Assembly: GCA_022606425.2 (NCBI GenBank)
Contig: JAHDVF020000671.1
Location: 1 to 64,000 of the forward strand
DNA length: 64,000 bases
From: Lepidostoma basale
Lineage: Eukaryota > Arthropoda > Insecta > Trichoptera > Lepidostomatidae
Direction of reading: 5' to 3'
Below are positions 30,331 to 40,689 of this stretch, piece by piece (position 1 is the stretch's first letter; every line of letters starts with the position of its first letter). The notes below the pieces were generated by a model. It saw only the letters and a program-made list of their open reading frames with translations. It did no database searches and had not been told where the DNA came from. A program made the translations under genes and the position numbers.

Positions 30331-31005
30331 AATGTTCACGCGTTCGGGGTAGTCTGGGAGTTACTGATATAAATAGTAAGCTAGAAGAAATTTAGACGAG
30401 ACGGTATGGGCATATAAAATGGAAACCACCAGACCACACAGTAAATAGAGCTCGGTCTGTGAATCTTCCTCGTCAACAGATTCAGTACAATAGCGTCTTG
30501 CAGAGAAATGGTTTGAGTGAAGGCGATACTCAGAACCGTAAAAAGAACAGCCTAAGATCGAGAAGAATCCCATTGTCTGTGTTGACCCAACAGTCAACAC
30601 AGACAATGGGATAGCGCCAGGAAGATGAAGAAGAAGATATTTCGGTACATATTAATTTAAATAATTTTTTTAAAAGAGAGATACCGCATAATATTAGATT
30701 CCACACAAACATATGGAACAGCAAAACTTTTATATCGAAAAGTTAGGTATAGAATGACATCATTTGTCATACATTCAGAGTTCAATCATATATCCGGCAT
30801 GTTTGGTACACTATTAGCCCAATTAACAAGAGTCTAAAGTATATGTTATTGCTTATATGAAGCGGTAGACAGTAAACTGAGGTTTATAATTATTATTATT
30901 ATTTAGTATTATTTAATATTATTTATTACCTTGTGATGAATGTGTCAAAGTCTAAAGTTATGGTACTTGAAATGGAAGAATGTTTGACGGATTGTGACAT
31001 AAGTG
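30331..31005. other. Unassigned, with a perfect hairpin
   Basis: Contains a 20-bp perfect inverted repeat with a 6-base loop at 30567-30612 and a GAAGAAGAAG tract after it (30628-30637), possibly the end of an unrecognised LINE. No gene supported. Confidence 0.4.
30567..30612. repeat. Perfect 20-bp hairpin
   Basis: ATCCCATTGTCTGTGTTGAC (30567-30586) and its exact reverse complement (30593-30612) flank CCAACA. There is no T-run after it. An exact repeat suggests recent origin, for example template switching. Confidence 0.85.
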
Positions 31006-31660
31006 CGAACGGTGAGAAATTAGAGCAAGTTACCGATTTGTTTTTCTGGGAAGCATGTTTACAAGAATGGTTGGAGCTGAAAACAAAATAAATGGTGCAC
31101 TCAAAGCCGTTACCGCAAATATAAATATATCGACCGAAGCAAAGGTGGCAGCGCACAATGGAGTTCTAGTGCCGACTTTTATGTATGGAAGTGAAGCTTG
31201 GGGTTGGCAGAAGAAGGATGAAAGTAGGATTAATGCCATAGAAATTAGGTTACTAAGAAGAATGTGCGGGAAAACAATGTATGATAGAATATCTAATGAT
31301 GAAGTAAGAAAGGAATGTAAGGCGGATGAATGCGTGATAAATAAAATTAAGAAAGGGTCACTAAAATGGTTTGGACATATGGAACGAATGAATGAGAATA
31401 GAATGGTTAAAAAGTTGTACACAAGCATTGTGAGTGAAAAAAGACGCCGAGGACGACCGAGGAAAACATGACATGGTCAAATTAATCAATTACTAAACGA
31501 CGGTCACATTCCAAGTCGGAATAGTCGACGTGCGTTCATGGTACGATGTATGAATGTAGAGGAAGCCCGAGAGGTATGCCAGGACAGAGCATTGTGGCAA
31601 TCCATCCTCTATGCCTACCCCTCCGGGAAATGGCGTGATGGTTAGTTAGTTAGTAAGTTA
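31005..31660 (+). mobile_element. LINE A variant (A3) 3' end
   Basis: A frame of 138 codons: MFTRMVGAENKINGALKAVT, GVLVPTFMYGSEAWGWQKKD, IRLLRRMCGKTMYDRISNDE and FGHMERMNENRMVKKLYTSI, a stop at the GRPRKT segment, then SRNSRRAFMVRCMNVEEARE, YPSGKW and GTTAGTTAGTAAG. It is distinct enough from A1 and A2 to be a third subfamily, close to 5480-5805. Confidence 0.75.
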
Positions 31661-31669
31661 TCCTTATAA

Positions 31670-31745
31670 TATGTATCACTGAAGGACTGGTTGTCCGAAT
31701 CATGTCTGATATGTAGTTTTAATATTGTTGTATATACAAAGTATA
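31670..31745 (+). repeat. Hammerhead relic as at 8571, core deleted
   Basis: GTATCACTGAAGGACTGGTT and GTCCGAATCATGTCTGATAT match the intact copy at 8571-8614 except for a 3-base deletion in the CUGANGA strand and GAAT for GAAA. The flank to 31745 also matches 8615-8660. Confidence 0.55.
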
Positions 31746-31804
31746 TAAAAAAAGAAAAAGACAAATAAAACATCTACAACACAAAGTATGGCGAACATAG
31801 AAGA

Positions 31805-31985
31805 AATTATTGTAACCAATTTTAAATGCGTTTTTCATATAAGTCTTTCTTTGTTCAGTTTTTATTATATATTTACATCTGAAGATGGAGGTATCCTCCG
31901 AAACATGTCGTGTTTTTTAACATTTTGTGAATAATAAACAAAGTTATTTTAAATTTTATAGATTTGAATGTTAACTTGGTGTTTA
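31805..31985 (+). mobile_element. Penelope-type terminal repeat with hammerhead
   Basis: About 180 bp match 45530-45650 and, in part, 2430-2510 inverted (GTTCAGTTTTTATTATATAT, ACAAAGTTATTTTAAATTTT). It contains the intact hammerhead at 31875-31913. Assignment to Penelope-like elements rests on the motif and on the neighbouring Penelope coding relic at the 45.5-46.3 kb copy. Confidence 0.5.
31875..31913 (+). ncRNA. Minimal type I hammerhead ribozyme, intact core
   Basis: CTGAAGA at 31879-31885; stem II GGAGG/CCTCC (31887-31891, 31895-31899) with loop TAT; GAAA at 31900-31903; palindromic stem III ACATGT; C at 31909; helix I ACAT (31875-31878) with GTGT (31910-31913), including one U-G pair. 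A complete minimal hammerhead by inspection. Confidence 0.7.
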
Positions 31986-32149
31986 CAGACAATGCTTAGT
32001 GATTAAGTAGTATACTTTCTCACTGCAGAGAATGTATTAAAAAACTTAATTTCACGCTTATTTCGCTACACATGTGCAGTAATACTCCGAGATACGCTAT
32101 CCCGAATAACGCGAATTCAGAGATACGCGATTATTGATGCAAAGAGCAA

Positions 32150-32793
32150 ATGACAGTTTGTAATATAAGTGTAAATGAAGAGAACTTGGAACAGGTGAGG
32201 GACTTTGTGTATTTAGGTAGCATGTTCACAGCGGATGGCCGAACGGACAGTGATTTTGAAAGAAGTGTTGGTGCGGGTAACAAAGTGAATGGAGCTTTAA
32301 AAGTAGTTATTGGAAACAAGAATTTATCAATGAAAGCGAAAATGGCCGTTCACAATGGAGTTCTGGTCCCAACCCTTATGTATGGAAATGAAGCATGGAA
32401 CTGGCAGAAGAAAGATGAGAGCAGAATAAATGCGGTAGAGATGAGGTCCCTAAGACGTATGTGTGGTAGAACGATGTACGACAGAATCTCAAACGCTGAT
32501 ATTAGGAAGGAATGTAGAGCGAAAGAAGGTATTATGACCAAAATTATGAAAGGTTCGCTGCGTTGGTTTGGACATATGGAGCGCATGGGTGAAGAAAGAA
32601 TGGTTAAAAAAGTATAAGTTAACCATGTAAATGGAGTAAGGAGTCGAGGTAGACCGAGGAAAACATGGCGTGACCAAATTAATCAAATATTAAAGGTTGG
32701 TCATGTCAGAAGCCGGAAAAATCGACGTGCGTGTATGACTCGATGTATGAATGTGGAGGAAGCTAGAGAGGTGTGCCAGGATAGAGTAGTGTG
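32150..32793 (+). mobile_element. LINE A2 fragment, long open frame
   Basis: 155 codons open from MTVCNISVNEENLEQVRDFV through FVYLGSMFTADGRTDSDFER, MYGNEAWNWQKKDESRINAV and SLRWFGHMERMGEERMVKKV. A stop then precedes SRGRPRKTW and the CMTRCMNVEEAREVCQDRVV segment. It ends abruptly at 32793 against an antisense LINE A1 piece. The 3' tail is missing. Confidence 0.8.
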
Positions 32794-33232
32794 TATCATG
32801 TCGATTTCTCTGACTCCTCCTCGTGGCCGACATTCAGTATTTGTTTTATTTGATCGTGGGGCGTTTTCCTCGGTTTTGAGCTACTTACTCAAATAAAATG
32901 GTTTATATTAAGTGAAAAGTGTTTAATTTTATTTAATTTAGATAATTTATTTTATCTATCCGAAATGTATGATTTAAAAAAATGACATTTAAGGAGAGTT
33001 ACTAGATTATTTTTTTATTGATAGACCGCTTGGCTCCAGTTTTATGAGACATGGATTCAATACTAGATATGATCCAATTTCTTTTTCGTAGTAATAAACC
33101 ATTTCTGCTGAAATGAGATCTTCGTAGCAGAGTGGTAAGAGTTCTAACTGCCATACATAAGGTTCCGGGTTCGAGTCCCGCCGATAGCAGTGTGATTGTC
33201 ACACTTTCTTTGGTCTGGTGTAGATTTCACGG
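32794..33232. mobile_element. Composite: LINE A1 scrap, unknown segment, SINE T2
   Basis: 32794-32876 is antisense LINE A1, 32877-33115 matches 13843-14072, and 33116-33232 is SINE T2 (B box GGTTCGAGTCC; body truncated). The order and junctions are the same as at 13780-14190, so the block was duplicated as a unit or moved as a composite. Confidence 0.7.
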
Positions 33233-33595
33233 AACCTCCGAGGTGGCAGTCAATGCACTTATCACTCGGCCACGAATGTCGTCAAATGTGTTTAAATATT
33301 AAAATATACTTGACTTACGCGAATTCTATTTAGGCGATTTTGACTGGGCCTTTCTATTGCGAATTTTCGGGGTATTAATATATGTATATTTTAATAAAAT
33401 GCTTCATAAGTATGACTTTTTAGTAATAATAGGAATATTAATGCAAATCCCATACATTTATGCTAAAAATAAAATACCTCGCTTACACTTTCTACAGAAT
33501 TAATATTTTCCAATTGATTACAAAGAGCGGTATACGATTGCTAAGAAAGTAAGCGTATGTTAAAACTGTGTATACATATTTTTAAATGATTAGAA
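33233..33595. other. No recognisable feature
   Basis: AT-rich spacer. Confidence 0.4.
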
Positions 33596-33597
33596 GT

Positions 33598-34085
33598 TTT
33601 TTGCAATATCATTTGAATTATGTTAGTAAATTTCTGTTAAAGTGTTATGTGTGGTCTGCTCTGTTATATGGGTGTGAGACATGGACATTAAAAGTAAATA
33701 CAATGAACCGGTTAGAGGCATTTGAAATGTGGCTTCACCCAAGAATGTTCAGGATCCCATGGACAGACAGAGTGACGAACACAGAAGTCCTGAATCGTGC
33801 AGGAGTAAATAGAGAGCTGCTGACATTAATCAAAGTCCGCAAATTTCATATCTGGGTCAAGTTCTGCGAGAAGAGAAGTATCGCCTGCTGCATCTAATAT
33901 TAAAGGTAAAAATAGAGGGCCGCAGGGGGGCAGGGAGAAGTAAGATCTCTTGGCGGCGCAATGTGAGGGAATGGACGGCAAACGGAACTGTAGAGGAGCT
34001 ATTCCGGACAGCGCAGGATAGGGAAAAGTTTACCAGAGTGATCGCCAACGTCGGAGGGACCTGACAGGGTACTTTAAAAAGAAGT
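33598..34085 (+). mobile_element. LINE C 3' end
   Basis: LKCYVWSALLYGCETWTLKV, NTMNRLEAFEMWLHPRMFRI and WTDRVTNTEVLNRAGVNREL, then frameshifts, the RSKISWRRNVREWTANGTVE-like segment and an AANVGGT-type end before AAAAAGAAG. It is 5'-truncated. Confidence 0.75.
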
Positions 34086-34234
34086 ATATTTCGCAGCTGG
34101 GTTTACTCTATCTTGCTTCATAGCTGGACCTTTGGCGTCTCTTCGGAGAACTGTAAAGATGCTTTGAGATATAATACACATGTACAAGAGAATGCTAGAC
34201 ATATCAAAAAAAATACCATATGATAAAATATTAT

Positions 34235-34990
34235 TATTCCTTGTTATAGACCTATGTGGTCTGTTCTCCAGAGTGGTTTTTTTTTTTTTTTTACGTATAC
34301 AACAGGTCGCTTGAACCCAATTACAGTATACAATTTGTTTTTTAAGCTGATATATTGATTCTCGTGACATGTGACAGGTAGCCAATCTATCGCCATTTTA
34401 TTGTCACGAGAATACTACGCCAGACCAAAGACAGTGTGACAATCACACTGCCATCGCCGGGAATCGAACCCAGAACCTTCGGAATGGGAATCAGAGCTCT
34501 TGCCACTCTGCCACGAAGGTGTTGCTCCTCCTGTGAGGTAGACTCCCAGCTGTCCTTCCATCTTTTAGGAGGTCTTCCACGAGGACGAGTCCCATGGGGC
34601 TGATTATATAGTGCAATATATGAAAGTCTGGTGGTGTCCATTTTTTAAACATGACCTTACAGGTCCCTTTTTCGCTGTCTGCTCCATCTTATAATATCCT
34701 CAACCTCAAATATCTATGTTATTCTGGTGTTCCTCACGCAATCGTAAGTCCTCAGTGTCTTCATCTCGGAAGTCCTTAAAATTTGGTTTGTCTTTACTGT
34801 GTCTGCCCTCGGTTCGACGCCATATGTCACCATTGGTCTTACGCATGCTTTATAGATTCTCATCTTACTCTTTATGGCCATGTGTTTGTTTTTTTATATT
34901 GTGGATTTTAGAGCGCCAGAGATTGCAGCTGCCTTGTTTACATGGGCTTGTATTTCTTCCCGCAGATCAGCTCCTCCCACCAGGTCTATG
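34235..34990 (-). mobile_element. LINE D' fragment split by SINE T2
   Basis: 34235-34275 and 34520-34990 on the minus strand form one LINE D' copy, matching 540-980. Comparison with CCAGAGTGTTGCTCCTCC at 579-597 shows the break lies within GTGTTGC. Minus-strand coding includes TTRLSYIALYNQPHGTRPRG and RPPKRWKDSWESTSQEE. Confidence 0.7.
34276..34519 (-). mobile_element. tRNA-derived SINE T2 inserted in LINE D'
   Basis: Minus strand: A box TGGCAGAGTGG, B box GGTTCGATTCCCG, the GTGTGATTGTCACACTGTC body and a poly-A tail (T run at 34276-34292 on the plus strand). It is the most complete T2 copy, inserted into LINE D' with at most a few duplicated bases. Confidence 0.8.
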
Positions 34991-35236
34991 CCTAGATACT
35001 TGAATGAATGATCCGACAGATTTCAGATCTAAATTGAAAACCCATCTTTTTCATATTTCATACCCAAGTTAAACATTTATACTTTGTTCTACTATACTTT
35101 TAAACCGATCGCTTTTTAAGCGGTCACATTTAGATTTTTAGATTTAAAACACGTCTTAATGCGCCCTTGAGGTGAATACATCACAAAAACGGCGCTTTAA
35201 AAGTTAGCATATTATTATTATTATTATTATTATTGA
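34990..35236 (+). mobile_element. CR1-like LINE 3' end with (ATT)n
   Basis: Last codons (DDPTDFRSKLKTHLF-like), then the shared 3' segment GCGCCCTTGAGGTGAATACA, ACGGCGCTTTAAAAGTTAGC and (ATT)n at 35208-35235. Confidence 0.65.
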
Positions 35237-35286
35237 AGGTCCTGACCTGTTCTATGGGTAAATTGCTTTTATAATTTTGCTGACTT

Positions 35287-35615
35287 TGTAAGATGTTTTA
35301 GTTTCTGAGTCTGTGTTGTAATATTTCCTGAATGATTTTTTAATTTTGAAAACATTGTAATATGTTTTGTGTTTTAATGTCTGTGTTTGATATTTTTATA
35401 ATTTTGTAATTTTGTAAGTTGTTTTAGTTTCTAAGTCTGTAATTTGATATTTTATGAATACTTTTAATATTTATAACTCTGTAATATGGTAGTCATATGT
35501 CTGTATTTTGATATTTCCTGAATTGTTTTTTAAAACCCGTAAAACTTTATAATATATTTTAATTTCTATGACTGTGTTTTGATATTTCCTGAATGTTTTC
35601 ATATTTTCGTAATGG
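35287..35615. repeat. Degenerate tandem repeat, ~67-bp unit, five copies
   Basis: Units begin near 35287, 35355, 35413, 35480 and 35549, each with TGTAATATGTTTTA-like sequence, a CTGTGTTTTGATATTTCCTG core and a T-rich end. Divergence between units suggests an old minisatellite. Confidence 0.6.
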
Positions 35616-36055
35616 TTTACGATTGTTGTATATCAAATATATTAAAAGTTTGATATTTCTGCCGAGAACTTTGAGCCCTTGTACAATAATATAATAAATC
35701 TGGTAGAAAACGTATGTTTTCGTAAATATTATGCACTACGTACAAATTCATAAAGAATCGTATGCATTATGTATCGCGGCAAATCACTTTCACTGCTGGC
35801 AGATATCATTAAGTTAACATAACGCTTACAAATCGCCGAGAAAGTGATTATCTTAAGAGAAAATTCTTAATATTCTGCATTCTCGTACCATCTGTACGTA
35901 GACCGGATGTGCGTAACCATCCTCTGCATTCCTCTGTGGTGACCTACGAATATATTATTCAAATACATTACACATAGTATCAAAAATTACTTGATCATTC
36001 AAGAGTTTGATATGACATACAAATATTTATGAAATTAAATAACTTTGCACTTTGC
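35616..36055. other. No recognisable feature
   Basis: No coding or repeat structure supported. Confidence 0.4.
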
Positions 36056-36057
36056 AG

Positions 36058-36172
36058 TGCACAATTATCTAGTTGATAAAACAGAGCATCTTCTACAGCG
36101 CCCTTGAGATGAGCAATTCATAAAAATGGCGCTTTATAAATTATCCAATTTATTATTATTATTATAACGGTG
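36058..36172 (+). mobile_element. CR1-like 3' end with (ATT)n
   Basis: CATCTTCTACAGCGCCCTTG, AAAATGGCGCTTTATAAATT and (ATT)n. LINE A1 starts immediately after the tail. Confidence 0.6.
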
Positions 36173-36670
36173 TTCTTCTACCGACCCTTATGTATAGAAG
36201 CGAAGCATGGAACTGGCAAAAGAAGGATGAAAGTAGAATAAATGCAGTAGAAATTAGATCTCTTAGACGAATGTGTGGATACTCTGTCTATGATAGAGTG
36301 TCGAATGAAAATATAAGAAGTGAATGCGGTGCGAATGATGGTGTCATGAACAAAATAATAAAAGGATCATTAAGATGGTTTGGACATATGGAAAGAATGA
36401 GCGAAGAAAGAATAGTAAAAAAAATATATGTTAACGACGTAAAAAATATATGTAAACGAGGAAGACCGAAGAAAACGTGGCACAATCAAATAAATCAAAT
36501 ATTGAAAGTCGGCCATGTGAGGAGTCAGAAAAATCGACGCGCGTGCATGACACGATGTATGAATGTTGAAGAAGCGAGAGAAATATGTCAGGAAAGAAAA
36601 GTGTGGCAGTCCATTCTTTCTGCCTACCCCTTCGGGGAGACAGCGTGATGGTCAGTTAGTTAGTTAGTTT
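36173..36670 (+). mobile_element. LINE A1 3' end, well preserved
   Basis: 152 open codons: MYRSEAWNWQKKDESRINAV, LRRMCGYSVYDRVSNENIRS, ECGANDGVMNKIIKGSLRWF, RGRPKKTWHNQINQILKVGH, ACMTRCMNVEEAREICQERK and SAYPFGETA, then GTTAGTTAGTTAG. This is the part of ORF2 downstream of the polymerase. The intact frame suggests a young copy, but it lacks endonuclease and polymerase domains and cannot move itself. Confidence 0.8.
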
Positions 36671-36734
36671 ACATTACCCATAGTATCAAACACCACTTGA
36701 TCTCTCAAGAGTTTAAGAGAGTCTCAAGAGTTCT

Positions 36735-37592
36735 CTAAAAACGATTATAAGATGGAGCAGACAGCGGAAAAGGGACTGGTACGGTCATGTTCAAAGAATG
36801 GACACCACCAGACTCCCCTATATAACTAACTAACTAACCAACACGCCGTCTCCCCGAAGGGGTAGGCAGAAAAAATGTCCTCCCACACTTTTATTTCCTG
36901 ACATATTTGTCTCGCTTCCTTAACATTCAAACATCGTGTCATGCACGCGCGTCGATTTCTCTGACTCCTCACATGGCCAACATTTTGATTAATTTGATCG
37001 TGCTACGTTTTCCTCGGTCTTCCTTTATTTCTGGTTCCATTAATATCGTAAGCATATAATTTTTTTTACTATTCTTTCTTCATTCATTCTTTCCATATGT
37101 CCAAACCTTCTTAATGATCCTTTTATTATTTTGTTCATAACATCATCATTCGCAACCGCATTCACTTCTTATATTTTCATTCGACACTCTATCATACACA
37201 GAGTATCCACACATTCACATCTAAGAGATCTCATTTCTATTGCATTTATTCTACTTTCATCCTTCTTTTGCCAGTGCTTCGCTTCCATACACAAGGGTCG
37301 GTGGAAGAACACCATTGTGCACTGCCATTCTAGCTTTATTGGATAGGTTTTTGTTTGCGATGACAACTTTAAGTGCACCATTCACTTTGTTGCCTGCCCC
37401 AAACCTTCTTTCAATATCCCTCTCCACTCGCCCATCTCTTGTAAACATTCTACCTAAATATACAATTGCATAATCAGCCTCATGGGAGTCGTTCTCGTGG
37501 AAGAGCTCCTAAAAGATGGAAGGAGGGCTTGGAGTCTACCTCACAAGAGGACACTCTGGAGAACAGCCATCATAGGTCTACAACAGGGAAGT
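36735..37592 (+). mobile_element. LINE D' fragment split by LINE A1
   Basis: 36735-36822 (RTDTTRLPYI region) and 37469-37592 (QPHGSRSRGRAPKRWKEGLE-like) are adjacent parts of LINE D', as shown by comparison with 640-720. The antisense LINE A1 36823-37468 separates them. A SINE T2 piece follows downstream. Confidence 0.65.
36823..37468 (-). mobile_element. LINE A1 fragment in LINE D'
   Basis: The minus strand runs from YLGRMFTRDGRVERDIERRF, NKVNGALKVVIANKNLSNKA and VLPPTLVYGSEA to the terminus and the CTAACTAACTAACC tail at 36823-36840. Comparison with LINE D' suggests loss of about four target bases and no duplication. Confidence 0.7.
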
Positions 37593-37604
37593 TTCCATTA
37601 TATT

Positions 37605-37740
37605 TTTTTATTAACTCTTAATCTGTTGATTCTCATGACATGTGATAGGTAGCAAGCTAATCTTTTGCCATTTTATTATCACGTGAATTCTACACCAGAC
37701 AGTGTGGCAATCTCACTGCCGTCGCCGGGAATCGAACCAT
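37605..37740 (-). mobile_element. SINE T2 piece, head truncated
   Basis: The minus strand has the B box GGTTCGATTCCCGGCGACGG and body GTGAGATTGCCACACTGTC, but the A-box side beyond 37740 is missing. Confidence 0.65.
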
Positions 37741-38090
37741 AAAGAAAAAAAAAGAAAAGGAATTGTAAGGTAAACATGTGACTCAAACTATGGATTGGTA
37801 GTCCTGTGACAGCTATTTTTAGTTTTTTTAAACAGACATTCCGTATTCAGTCTGGGCAAAAGCGATACAAGAACACTTTCGTTTTTAAATGCCCTGTCCA
37901 GTAAGTCGGGATACGTGCCTGAATTAGTAATTTGATAGAACTCTTTAAGTTATACTAAACATTTGGGCAATTGTTATGCCATAAGACAATACATCATTTG
38001 TGTTATAATCATAATATGACATACTGATCTACAAAGTAAATAATGGCGTCTTGTCATTGTCATATAATTTGATAGCAATTGAATCTGTGG
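37741..38090. other. No recognisable feature
   Basis: Mixed AT-rich sequence; nothing supported. Confidence 0.4.
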
Positions 38091-38094
38091 GGTC

Positions 38095-38565
38095 AACAAA
38101 CCATGCAGGACTTTGAGACCACACGAGTGGAGGCAATTTCGGGACATCTGGGGCAGGGGAAAGCGCCTGTAGTGGAGCCGTCACCGTCTCCCAGTGGTCT
38201 CTCCTTTCTCCTCCTCCTCTCAGCGGCGTCGTCTCTGCGCTGTGCTTCAGAGTCTTGTGCCTTTATGTACTGCTGTTCTCCACCTAGGTCTGTCCTCTGC
38301 AGTATTTTCCCAGCAATCACAGTCGATGCCAGTCTTTTGTAGGTTTCCTTTAAGGGAGTCCCTAAAACGCTTCCTCTGGCCACCGTGTGAGCGTTTTCCT
38401 TGGGTAAGCTGAGAGTACATAATGTTCTTTGGGAGTCTTACCTCAGGCATTCTGACGACGTGACCAGCCCAGCGCAGTTGTTTTTGGATAATGGCAGCCT
38501 CAATACTTGTCATATTGACCTCAGCACCGTACCAGCATATTGCAATGGTGAAATACATTGCATGC
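38095..38565 (-). mobile_element. LINE G fragment, finger deleted
   Basis: The minus strand reads LRWAGHVVRMPEVRLPKNIM, YSQLTQGKRSHGGQRKRFRD, LQKTGIDCDCWENTAEDRPR and RKERPLGDGDGSTTGAFPC, and stops within the zinc finger. It matches 11815-12245. Confidence 0.7.
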
Positions 38566-38569
38566 ACAA

Positions 38570-39065
38570 TCAAAACTCCTGACACGATAGATTTTCAGCT
38601 AAACAAAGCCGATTACCACGACGAAAAGTGATGGATCAGGGCCCGGGTTCATACACAAAAGTTACTAAAGGTTGTCCGGCAGAGCATCGTGTGCAAAGGA
38701 AGCGAAGTATATAAAAGCCGCACATCCGACCACCCGATACGTCAGAAATTATTACGACTTCTAACAGACACGAGTCTACGTTATTAAATCTATGTCAAGA
38801 GGGATCTCGGACTCCCTCCCGCCAATCTACGAAGCCACGTCATTCATTATCTCGACTTCTAACCGACACGAGTCTACGTTACCAAGTCCATGTTACGAGG
38901 AACCTCCGACTCTCTCCCGCCGAGCTACGCTACTATCTACTCTGCTACGTCACGCAACTTCTAGCGAGTCTTCGCTTCAGCTGACAGCGTAACATCATCC
39001 TCAGCTGCTGCCACCCTGACTCCACCCCGCTGTCAGGGTGGATAGGGGGGTCATATACAACCTGC
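38570..39065 (+). mobile_element. Solo-LTR-like element, copy 1
   Basis: Shares with 56090-56600 a CAGGGCCCGGGTTCATACAC segment, a GAGCATCGTGTGCAAAGG segment, a TATA-like TATATAAAAG at 38707, and pyrimidine-rich ACACGAGTCTACG and CTACGCTACTATC blocks. Within it ~95 bp (from ACGACTTCTAACAGACACGAG) are repeated once. It looks like a long terminal repeat with a core promoter. Boundaries and superfamily are unresolved. Confidence 0.5.
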
Positions 39066-39124
39066 GCATCCCCACCGACGAGTTTAACCCTCCGTCACCC
39101 CCAAAAATCAATAGTTATTAATTA

Positions 39125-39215
39125 CACTAGATAATGCATTTAACATGCGAAACATGTCATTCACATAAAATATAATAAACGTTTTCCTTCGTATTAATTA
39201 TTTTCACTAATATAA
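39125..39215 (+). repeat. Penelope-type terminal repeat scrap with hammerhead half
   Basis: ATGCGAAACATGTCATTCAC followed by ATAAAATATAATAAACG matches 11404-11460. The CUGANGA strand is gone. Confidence 0.4.
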
Positions 39216-39228
39216 AATACTTCAAATT

Positions 39229-39648
39229 TGTGTGGAGAGGGATATTGAAAGAAGGCAGGCAACAAAGTGAATGGTACACTTAAAGTTGCCATGGCAAACA
39301 AAAACCTATCCAAAAAAGCTAGAATGGCAGTACACAATGGTGTTCTTATACCGACCCTTATGTATAGAAGCGAAGCATGGAACTGGCAAAGAAGGATGAA
39401 AGTAGAATAAATGCAGTAAAAATGAGATCTAAAAGCCTATTTTAAAAAAATTGCAGTGTTCAATAGTATTCTTGTACCGACCCTTATCACCAACTATTCT
39501 TTCAATATCCCTCTCGCCCAACCTTTATAAACACGATGATGACTTATCTGCAAAACCCTACATGGACAAGCATCCCACTTTCTCACAGACCTTTACAAGC
39601 TCTGACCACCCCTTCAGAAACGGCGTGGTGGTTAGTTAGTTACTTATG
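39229..39648 (+). mobile_element. LINE A1 fragments, two pieces
   Basis: 39229-39430 encodes the ERDIERR, GTLKVAMANKNLSKKARMAV and LMYRSEAWNW regions. 39430-39648 is a scrambled second piece ending in GTTAGTTAGTTA. Rearranged and dead. Confidence 0.55.
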
Positions 39649-39654
39649 TTTGAG

Positions 39655-39712
39655 GCCATTTGATAATGTCTGAGATTGGCGAAACATGTCATTCCCATAA
39701 AATACAATATCT
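39655..39712 (+). repeat. Hammerhead relic of the Penelope-type family
   Basis: CTGAGATTGGCGAAACATGTC at 39670-39690 lacks one core base and most of stem II. The downstream ATTCCCATAAAATA matches 11415-11430. Confidence 0.4.
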
Positions 39713-40000
39713 TCTTCTTTCGGTGCCATGTCAGGTCCCCCCAACGTTGGCGATCTCTATCCTGCGCCATTTGGAACAGGTTCTGAACTCTTCTTATTCC
39801 TGTCCACTCTTTGATATTCTGCAGCCAGGACAGGTGCCTTCTACCAACTCCCCGACGTCCCTCCACTTTACCCATTAATATCAGTAGAAGGAGGTGGTGT
39901 TTTTCTTCCCTTAGCACATGACCCAAATATGAGACCTTTCTAATTTTCACACTTAACAGCTCTCTATGGGCTCTGGTTCTCTGCAATACGTCTGCATTAT
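39712..40000 (-). mobile_element. LINE C 3' end
   Basis: The minus strand encodes VLQRTRAHRELLSVKIRKVS, YLGHVLREEKHHLLLLILMG, KVEGRRGVGRRHLSWLQNIK and EWTGIRRVQNLFQMAQDRDR, then an AANVGGT-like end and (GAA)n at 39710-39718. It ends at the mariner boundary. Confidence 0.75.
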
Positions 40001-40165
40001 ATACGAGTGTAATTCGTAAAGTAAGGTTCCCTATGCTGTCAATAAAGATAGCGGTGCGCTGTGAGAAATCTGGCAACACTGGCTGACTCATCAACTCCTC
40101 AACTCTCTATCCCTGCCGCTCCCGCCACGCTACACCGCTCAGTGTCGGCCTGGTAGCCATCGAAG

Positions 40166-40673
40166 ATGGAGCTTCGTATCGCTGTTTCCACCAGATGCAA
40201 AGTTGAGAGCATAATGCTTGAGGATCGGAGGATTACCATTAACGAACTTGCTCTTCGTATTCCTGGGACTTCCAACACAACAATTCACAAAATTTTAACT
40301 AAAAAATTAGGCTATCGAAAGGTGTGTGCGCGGTGGGTACCACGATTGCTCACAGAAAACCACAAGCAGAAACGTGTTGAGCGCTCCACCTCATGTCTCA
40401 AATCAAACTCAAGAACTTCTTACAGATTTTGGCTGGACCGTTTTGCCCCACCCACCCTACAGTCCGGACCTAGCCCCTAGTGATTACCACTTATTCCCAA
40501 AATTAAAGGAACACTTGGCTGGAATGCGCTTTCATACTGATGATGAAGTCAAGGAAGAGGTTATTCGATTTCTCAGAGGAATGGCGGCAGAATTTTATGA
40601 CTTGGGGATACAAAAGTTGGAGCATCGTCTGCAAAAGGGTTTAGACAGAAACGGCGATTATGTAGAAAAATAG
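40166..40673 (+). pseudogene. Mariner transposase, deleted
   Basis: The N-terminal part keeps the helix-turn-helix region (TINELALRIPGTSNTTIHKI) and the GYRKVCARWVPRLLTENHKQ linker. A deletion and frameshift then join it to the C-terminal part with YSPDLAPSDYHLFPKLKEHL and KLEHRLQKGLDRNGDYVEK. The central DDE/D catalytic region is largely missing, so the enzyme cannot cut. The normal mariner transposase is about 340-350 residues; less than half remains. Confidence 0.85.
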
Positions 40674-40689
40674 AGTAAGTTTTAAGATT

